Source: Patescibacteria group bacterium | GTDB lineage: Bacteria > Patescibacteriota > Minisyncoccia > RBG-13-40-8-A | Assembly (NCBI GenBank): GCA_018829905.1 | Contig: JAHJST010000025.1 | Span: forward strand, 1-44,174 | Direction: 5' to 3' | Length of the DNA stretch: 44,174 nt | The notes under the pieces: generated by a model | Database searches by the model: none | Seen by the model: the letters and a program-made list of their open reading frames with translations, nothing else | Told to the model about the DNA's origin: nothing | Made by a program: the position numbers and the translations under genes | Shown: piece after piece, positions 42,401-44,174 of the stretch | Layout: each line of letters starts with the position of its first letter | Numbering within the stretch: position 1 is the stretch's first letter

Positions 42401-44174
42401 TGTTCCCTGTAAATAAGCTGTGTTTAAACCATCAACATCAAAAAGTATAATCTTCTGTCCTGTGGTTGAATCTAATCTCATCGCTCCAACCGCAGAACCA
42501 CCTGTGTCTATATCTAATTTAGCCCCCGGTCCCGTCGTCCCGATGCCGACGTTGCCGGTTGATTGCTCAAGAACCATTACATTCTTTGCGTTTTGCTCGT
42601 CAAAAAAGTACAAATGCGTTGCATCATTCGCACGCTGTCCAATACTCCATCTCCATCCACTCGCACCTGTATTGAAATACAAATTAGCATCGCTTGTTGA
42701 GACAGAACGTGTAATTCCAATTCCACTTGAATTCTTCGCTACTTCAAGAGCCAACACTGGATTCGTCGTCCCGATGCCGACGTTGCCGCTTCCTAAAATT
42801 GTGACCAAATCCGTTGTGTAATTCTGAATTTTAAGAACAGTTTCAGTGGCGGCGAGTGCCATAATTGATGTTCCTGCTACATCCTTTTTTGCGCCTACAA
42901 TGCCAACTGCCTGCAATGTTGCTGTTGGAGAATTACTTCCAATTATTCCGAATAAATCCAATCCTTGAGCATTAGCGTCAGATGCTCCATATAATCTGTA
43001 TCCTCCAGCAGTTGAAGATATAATGGTATGGTAAGCAAAAGTAGTATCATTAGACGCACCGAACCATCCTGATAAGCCATTACTTACATCTGCGTCGGAG
43101 AGAATAAAATTTCCATCACGAACATCTAATTTTCCAGTCGGCGCCGTCGTCCCGATGCCGACGTTGCCTGTTTCTGTTATTCTAACCTTTTCACCATTAT
43201 CGGAACCATAAAAAGCAGACATACCATCATCTCTTACAATAAATCTTGTAGCCCCAGCAGAATTTGCTGCTTCAAGTGAATATGTAGCCGAGGTTGTTCC
43301 TGCACCTCTTATAGACAACCTACCATTTCCAACTCCCGCTGTTCCGACTCTAAGGTCACCGGTTATTATCCCAATACCTACAACATGAAGAGGTGAGCTT
43401 GGCACCGTCGTCCCGATGCCGACGTTGCCTTGACTATCTATTCTCATTTTCTCGGTTAAATTAGTAGCACTTCCTCCAAGGTTAGTATAGAAAACCATAT
43501 CCTGCCTATAATTAATACCTTGTCCAACAGATATAGTGCCTATTTTCCCAGCCTGCCAATTCTCCCCAGTATACCCTGCCATAAAACCAATCGCTGGACC
43601 GGAAACGACGTCCCCAGCAGCCGGTCCCGCTTGTAGATTTAATACCGTGTTTAAACCAGACGCTGTAGAACCTTTAATATGCAAATTATAGAGTGGCCCC
43701 GTCGTCCCGATGCCGACGTTGCCTTGATTTTGTATATACAAGACCTCGCTGATACTGGCTGTGCCTGCTACTTCCAATGTTGCCCCTATATCGGTTGTCC
43801 CGATGCCGACGTTGCCAGAAGTATTGATTGTCATAGCCAATACTCCATTAGCGCCTAATTGTAATTTGGAACCAATTCCACTAGATAAAATAGCTAAATC
43901 GGTAGACAACCCTCCACTAAATTCTTGATCAGCATTTGCAATTCTACCAATTATTGTCCCCCCGACAGACAATGCTATTTCCGCACGAGTTGCATGATTA
44001 ACGGTCAATAACTCGCCCGGTGCCGTCGTCCCGATGCCGACGTTGCCGCTTGTTTGTTCAATGACTACCTTTGGTGTAGCCGCACCTGCAAAAAACTCTG
44101 CACGACCGCTGTCTTTTAAAACAAACAAATTCAAAGTATTGGCTTCGTTATTAAACCTATATCCTGCCGCCGCA
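33461..44174 (-). CDS. giant modular surface/tail-fibre-like protein with S74 chaperone domain (5' end outside window)
   Basis: At least 3,570 codons; the frame stays open through the window edge (YRFNNEANTLN precedes the first in-window start), so the N-terminus is missing. Most of it is a mosaic of modules, each ending GNVGIGTTxPxxxLxVxG, a beta-rich fibre repeat. An S74 chaperone-of-endosialidase domain starts at HSSSDERLKTN (autocleavage Ser-Asp at 34972-34967) and includes GMIAQEVEAILPEAV. About 500 residues follow: more GNVGIG repeats, IGNKLCIGKTCI, a DUF4215-like CGDSVVQPGESCDDGN, PTPTPTPTPTP and a Glu/Pro-rich tail. It is probably a trimeric adhesin; there is no sortase motif or C-terminal membrane helix. 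Confidence 0.88.
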   Translation of the reverse strand, partial: AAAGYRFNNEANTLNLFVLKDSGRAEFFAGAATPKVVIEQTSGNVGIGTTAPGELLTVNHATRAEIALSVGGTIIGRIANADQEFSGGLSTDLAILSSGIGSKLQLGANGVLAMTINTSGNVGIGTTDIGATLEVAGTASISEVLYIQNQGNVGIGTTGPLYNLHIKGSTASGLNTVLNLQAGPAAGDVVSGPAIGFMAGYTGENWQAGKIGTISVGQGINYRQDMVFYTNLGGSATNLTEKMRIDSQGNVGIGTTVPSSPLHVVGIGIITGDLRVGTAGVGNGRLSIRGAGTTSATYSLEAANSAGATRFIVRDDGMSAFYGSDNGEKVRITETGNVGIGTTAPTGKLDVRDGNFILSDADVSNGLSGWFGASNDTTFAYHTIISSTAGGYRLYGASDANAQGLDLFGIIGSNSPTATLQAVGIVGAKKDVAGTSIMALAATETVLKIQNYTTDLVTILGSGNVGIGTTNPVLALEVAKNSSGIGITRSVSTSDANLYFNTGASGWRWSIGQRANDATHLYFFDEQNAKNVMVLEQSTGNVGIGTTGPGAKLDIDTGGSAVGAMRLDSTTGQKIILFDVDGLNTAYLQGTKYSAGVSSGKLDYYLLTSAGTWSSSPVLHLEGSGNVGIGTTSPGTKLVVAGEGTFLGTANFSPVLTLGTAGSINATINTADEMFFNIDSDNNQTGAGYHFGHNRTTTTGGAELVTFLDSGNVGIGTLLPTAKLSVDGTASISGQTIIQGNVGIGTTSPGAKLEVAAASNGDDILALKDPQNSTYPLLIDATAARKFRILTNTGYTDTSLTLENIGAGEYGFNVLGNVGIGTTGPTALLSIASTATASFDITSGNETDKRFTIRSNYQDGEDSERLSILSGTGLELMSIASTGNVGIGTLLPTAKLSVDGTASVSGQFTIQGNVGIGTTAPGSALDIVGTTSSDQLRIGMGGGIYYKIGRNSSNGILEFQGNQGSYTGYNFKDSDGTSRLLIDFHQAGTDNIILNPRNNVIVSSGNVGIGTTGPGAPLTVNKGFFGIANLVTLSNPSAQDYTQGESLTFNGYYNHALISAYFNPVVGQGGKLQLQTYNSGGTLNTGMLMDQNGNVGIGTTDIGATLEVAGTASISEVLYIQNQGNVGIGTVSPGAKLDVNGNIKALGSSILAQSDNVATNYATAPIQLREAQFGGTSAYLPPRLSFHWGGVVASQLAIESDGAIAVRDNPGTGYEKFRPGPVQSAGSGNSYFTGGNVGIGTTGPQGKLHIQTNIGTTTDAEILTLHNIGGLGTGTKGIIWRNEVGANGTPVGGIGMVFDGTSTNFNFHSLFNSAYKTTSDVVMTIKGTGNVGIGTILPTAKLSVDGTASISGALTLWDELTVASGMNIDSGTLYVDAGANYVGIGTTTPGATLDVLGTHVSGIGVAKFKGDAGYGYITLDTTTSGVPGILFKSAGTIKGQINYGNTANTLSIISGVGTINMNDITGNVGIGTTGPGALLNIKSTSANNILRLESSNTVVADGETIGQLQFYSNDVSAWTSGVAGVRAKITAVDENDTFGGTTGLAFFTTYRDAVNISEKMRITNQGNVGIGDTSPGYKLSVDGTASISAETRIMDTTFVVASNSMVGIGTSDPGALLNLSTVNRSDTPGTTPILRFNYATSPYWGFRHSVTPDSDLAIDRYYGGSYYEAMRIQRSSGNVGIGTTDIGATLEVAGTASISEVLYIQNQGNVGIGTTGPTANLHIEPSSGNPHFKIFRSGTDSGLDTWVNATTGQVYVDFPFNTDVSNWYFRTKTAGTPVNAITIFGSGNIGIGTANPGTAGLAVMNGNVGIGTTGPGYQLHLAKDAVESSLAISGAGARSVIYGVRSGGTHASPSIVSDGDQILLLQGNAHGGTGFFATAGILLSVDGVPTSGNRPPSKITFTTNTNGGAQTEQVRITSAGNVGIGTTSPTVLFDVLKNVNDNTGFNTLAVISSGITNAWAPTNIQSQLVFENHYSSGTTRYTPAAIAGGLQDTSVDVGGKLYLRTANTGGTLTTAVTIDKSGNVGIGTTNPSLSKLQVDVGTSNVNAIPLWLHNGATGATTYQYFTNDGTGQTTSDGLRIGLNSVEQPLFWNFENTDMKFGNNNSLAMTITSGGNVGIGTATPGTAGLAVMNGNVGIGTLLPTAKLAVDGTASVSGQFTIQGNVGIGTTAPVGQLSFGISGTGVSLKTWNSPAKTTLDSYTIAGAPYTRILDISVIGDTDGSNGGSAIRFVTNPVTSNTGVERMRIQPSGNVGIGTTNPTGKLDVANGGLSIVLGADSAANTRTNTTDKYGRLGMYHYTNAEEPISLMYAVSDTSDNYVQIGGGSSIMNAATNIQFFTAANNTTVTGTSRMTILSGGNVGIGTTAPGSLLTVSSGDQSTSRIGIVNTGANGQSWQLVAGKPAAANGGFAIYNVSTSKTKMLIGASGITIADNATTDPTNTLDVLGTAYISDNVGIGTASPGSKLAVSGNAVIGSGYAASAGPTDGLAIQGNVGIGTTVPAALLDVNGTAIFRSSIVSSGSVSFDGIASISSHLYVQGNIGIGTTGPTKALYVVGTGYFTSDVAFGGVLQKSNRFRIDSATDGVIQLYNDAQTDFSMLKFGGTTSSFPALKKSATTLAVRLADDSGDAGLTVGTLTTSGNVGIGTTSPGALLNVFKAETTGTNLVLGNFQTVPVNGGGSGIIRATAAVYTSEFEQNNGGAGPFRFGSNYVDTNIVNNYAASGGTYGNINFVTGNVGGSSIAMTIGGGTQRGNVGIGTTNPTGKLEVAGTGTTDDDVIFKFSMGSNDTSHSATDFRVGSPASSWGGMRFSNPSSNVTNVELSNWNGSARTVRMGIYGTSGNVGIGTTGPAEKLDVVGNIKLSGNITGGIKFDFVRASISDSLTATDIIRGGTLTDGTAILTGGALTGATGNISMWTNDSSYLTGNQTITLSGDVTGSGTTAITTTIAANSVALGTDTTGNYAAGDAEAGSALTGDSATSFFSIGTLADALLEATIDRTAFNASGTITATTYQGYSTYGYYYAKDDLYINMDSDNNDADSFVHVQHAGSDVFWIEDDGYVGGVFGAYHSSSDERLKTNITTVTSALEKASQLRGVTFNWTDPDKNQETQIGMIAQEVEAILPEAVHTETTELFDNQKAIEYEKLHGLWAQTFSEMFSIMNIINAPQNIESITINSTGNVGIGNVSPLYKLEVAGGILASSSALTGVLTVSGTASSSFAGGLTVAGDFNVDSGTLFVDNASNNVGIGTTNPTYKLTVAGTASISKDLHIGNKLCIGKTCINEKELIKIKENGTSISKEDNITIKHSILPPSLDTNIVSQIINTLKNLGITIKDGITNITKLAVEQFRVKKQKDKDSIVGSDIFPAQQIEYRVKNKLVETNSKIFITFTSDTGGRTYYISEKAQGAGFTIRLSDVTPEPLEFDYWILLVDEEDSPADIASDADIASDNNNAGVVEAFCGDSVVQPGESCDDGNKIDGDGCDSTCIIEEETPPLEPEIIEPTPTPTPTPTPVLEPVVEEPTPDKDGSADIAPEESIPVIDELLKPVVEQPTIEEPQPIEKPVIEPEQTPQSEAVIK
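39033..39145 (-). repeat. 113-bp exact repeat, copy 1 (others 40785-40897 and 43704-43816)
   Basis: Three copies, identical by eye, encode GTTDIGATLEVAGTASISEV and LYIQNQGNVGIGT. Each is bounded by the GNVGIGT 20-mer at both ends, so a whole module plus its borders was copied. Confidence 0.85.
40785..40897 (-). repeat. 113-bp exact repeat, copy 2
   Basis: Same module as 39033-39145, followed by a different downstream module (DQNGNVGIG side), showing module shuffling. Confidence 0.85.
43704..43816 (-). repeat. 113-bp exact repeat, copy 3
   Basis: Same module as 39033-39145, 2.8 kb from copy 2, with unrelated flanks on both sides outside the 20-mer borders. Confidence 0.85.

Larger units (their letters stand above)
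34436..44050 (-). repeat. dispersed GNVGIGT-coding 20-mer family
   Basis: The plus-strand word GTCCCGATGCCGACGTTGCC recurs about 30-35 times between ~35,640 and 44,050, at irregular spacing of ~80-400 bp, with weaker versions from 34,450. It encodes GNVGIGT with GC-rich codons (GGC, AAC, GTC, ATC) otherwise avoided in this genome. Identity at the DNA level exceeds what the protein motif requires. Confidence 0.85.

Noticed and set aside
33504-42821. Many plus-strand open frames rich in PMPTLP
   Set aside because: They are the antisense reading of the GNVGIGT repeat and have no start signals or family features.
35640-44050. CRISPR-like array of a repeated 20-mer
   Set aside because: Spacing is irregular (about 80-400 bp) and the words are in frame within one long open reading frame encoding GNVGIGT, so it is a protein repeat.
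1-44174. tRNA or rRNA genes
   Set aside because: I scanned for T-arm words and paired acceptors and found only the tmRNA; short or divergent tRNAs could still have been missed by eye.

Overview
The window is a compact, AT-rich bacterial chromosome segment. Nearly every gene lies on the minus strand, genes are short, and neighbours commonly overlap by 4 to 50 nt. The small proteins (a 151-aa RecO, a 204-aa RsmI), the variant tRNA-synthetase signatures and the giant surface protein together suggest a Patescibacteria (CPR, Parcubacteria-like) genome. That placement is an inference from gene style, not from a marker-gene comparison.

Layout. (1) 1-8931: housekeeping. metG and rsmI (minus), a divergent HIT-protein/membrane-protein pair (plus), then recO, a DUF11-type surface protein, glycyl-tRNA synthetase, an M16 peptidase and an AI-2E/PerM-type permease (minus). 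(2) 8967-9600: an isolated, GC-richer gene for a small Cys-rich zinc-binding protein, with its own palindromic promoter, Shine-Dalgarno sequence and terminator. (3) 9629-18316: translation genes. ileS, a histidine phosphatase, argS, an AAA ATPase with clustered operator-like repeats, then smpB-ssrA-infC-rpmI-rplT. Here smpB overlaps the tmRNA gene and infC starts two bases after it. (4) 18164-20042: vanZ interrupted by a RelE-like/RHH toxin-antitoxin (TA) module flanked by a 123-bp direct duplication, followed by a wHTH-MNT/HEPN pair. (5) 20039-24539: DedA-like protein, an Endonuclease Q-type PHP nuclease split by a 413-aa intein with a LAGLIDADG-like region, and an O-antigen ligase-like protein. 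(6) 24594-31667: a dense island of TA and nuclease genes. It holds an AbiEii-type NTase with a DUF6922-like partner, AbiEi with a truncated AbiEii, a three-gene cassette (zinc-ribbon/HTH-PD-(D/E)XK nuclease, RhuM-DOC, Cys-containing Cas4-like nuclease), a second wHTH-MNT/HEPN pair, HicAB, and at least two decayed copies of the three-gene cassette. (7) 31668-33460: a coiled-coil protein, two NYN-domain genes (one broken), each ending against a short plus-strand promoter-hairpin unit that looks like a small RNA gene. (8) 33461-44174: a giant, 5'-incomplete surface protein built of tens of GNVGIGT modules, with an S74 intramolecular chaperone, a DUF4215-like Cys motif and a Pro/Glu-rich C-terminus.

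Regulation. Many promoters have a clear TTGACA box and a 16-17 bp spacer. Several place the -10 only about 8 bp before the ATG, so leaderless transcripts look common. TA and AbiE promoters carry inverted repeats that fit autoregulation. In the island, TA modules alternate with duplicated fragments of neighbouring genes, which suggests that modules were gained or shuffled by recombination through shared flanks.
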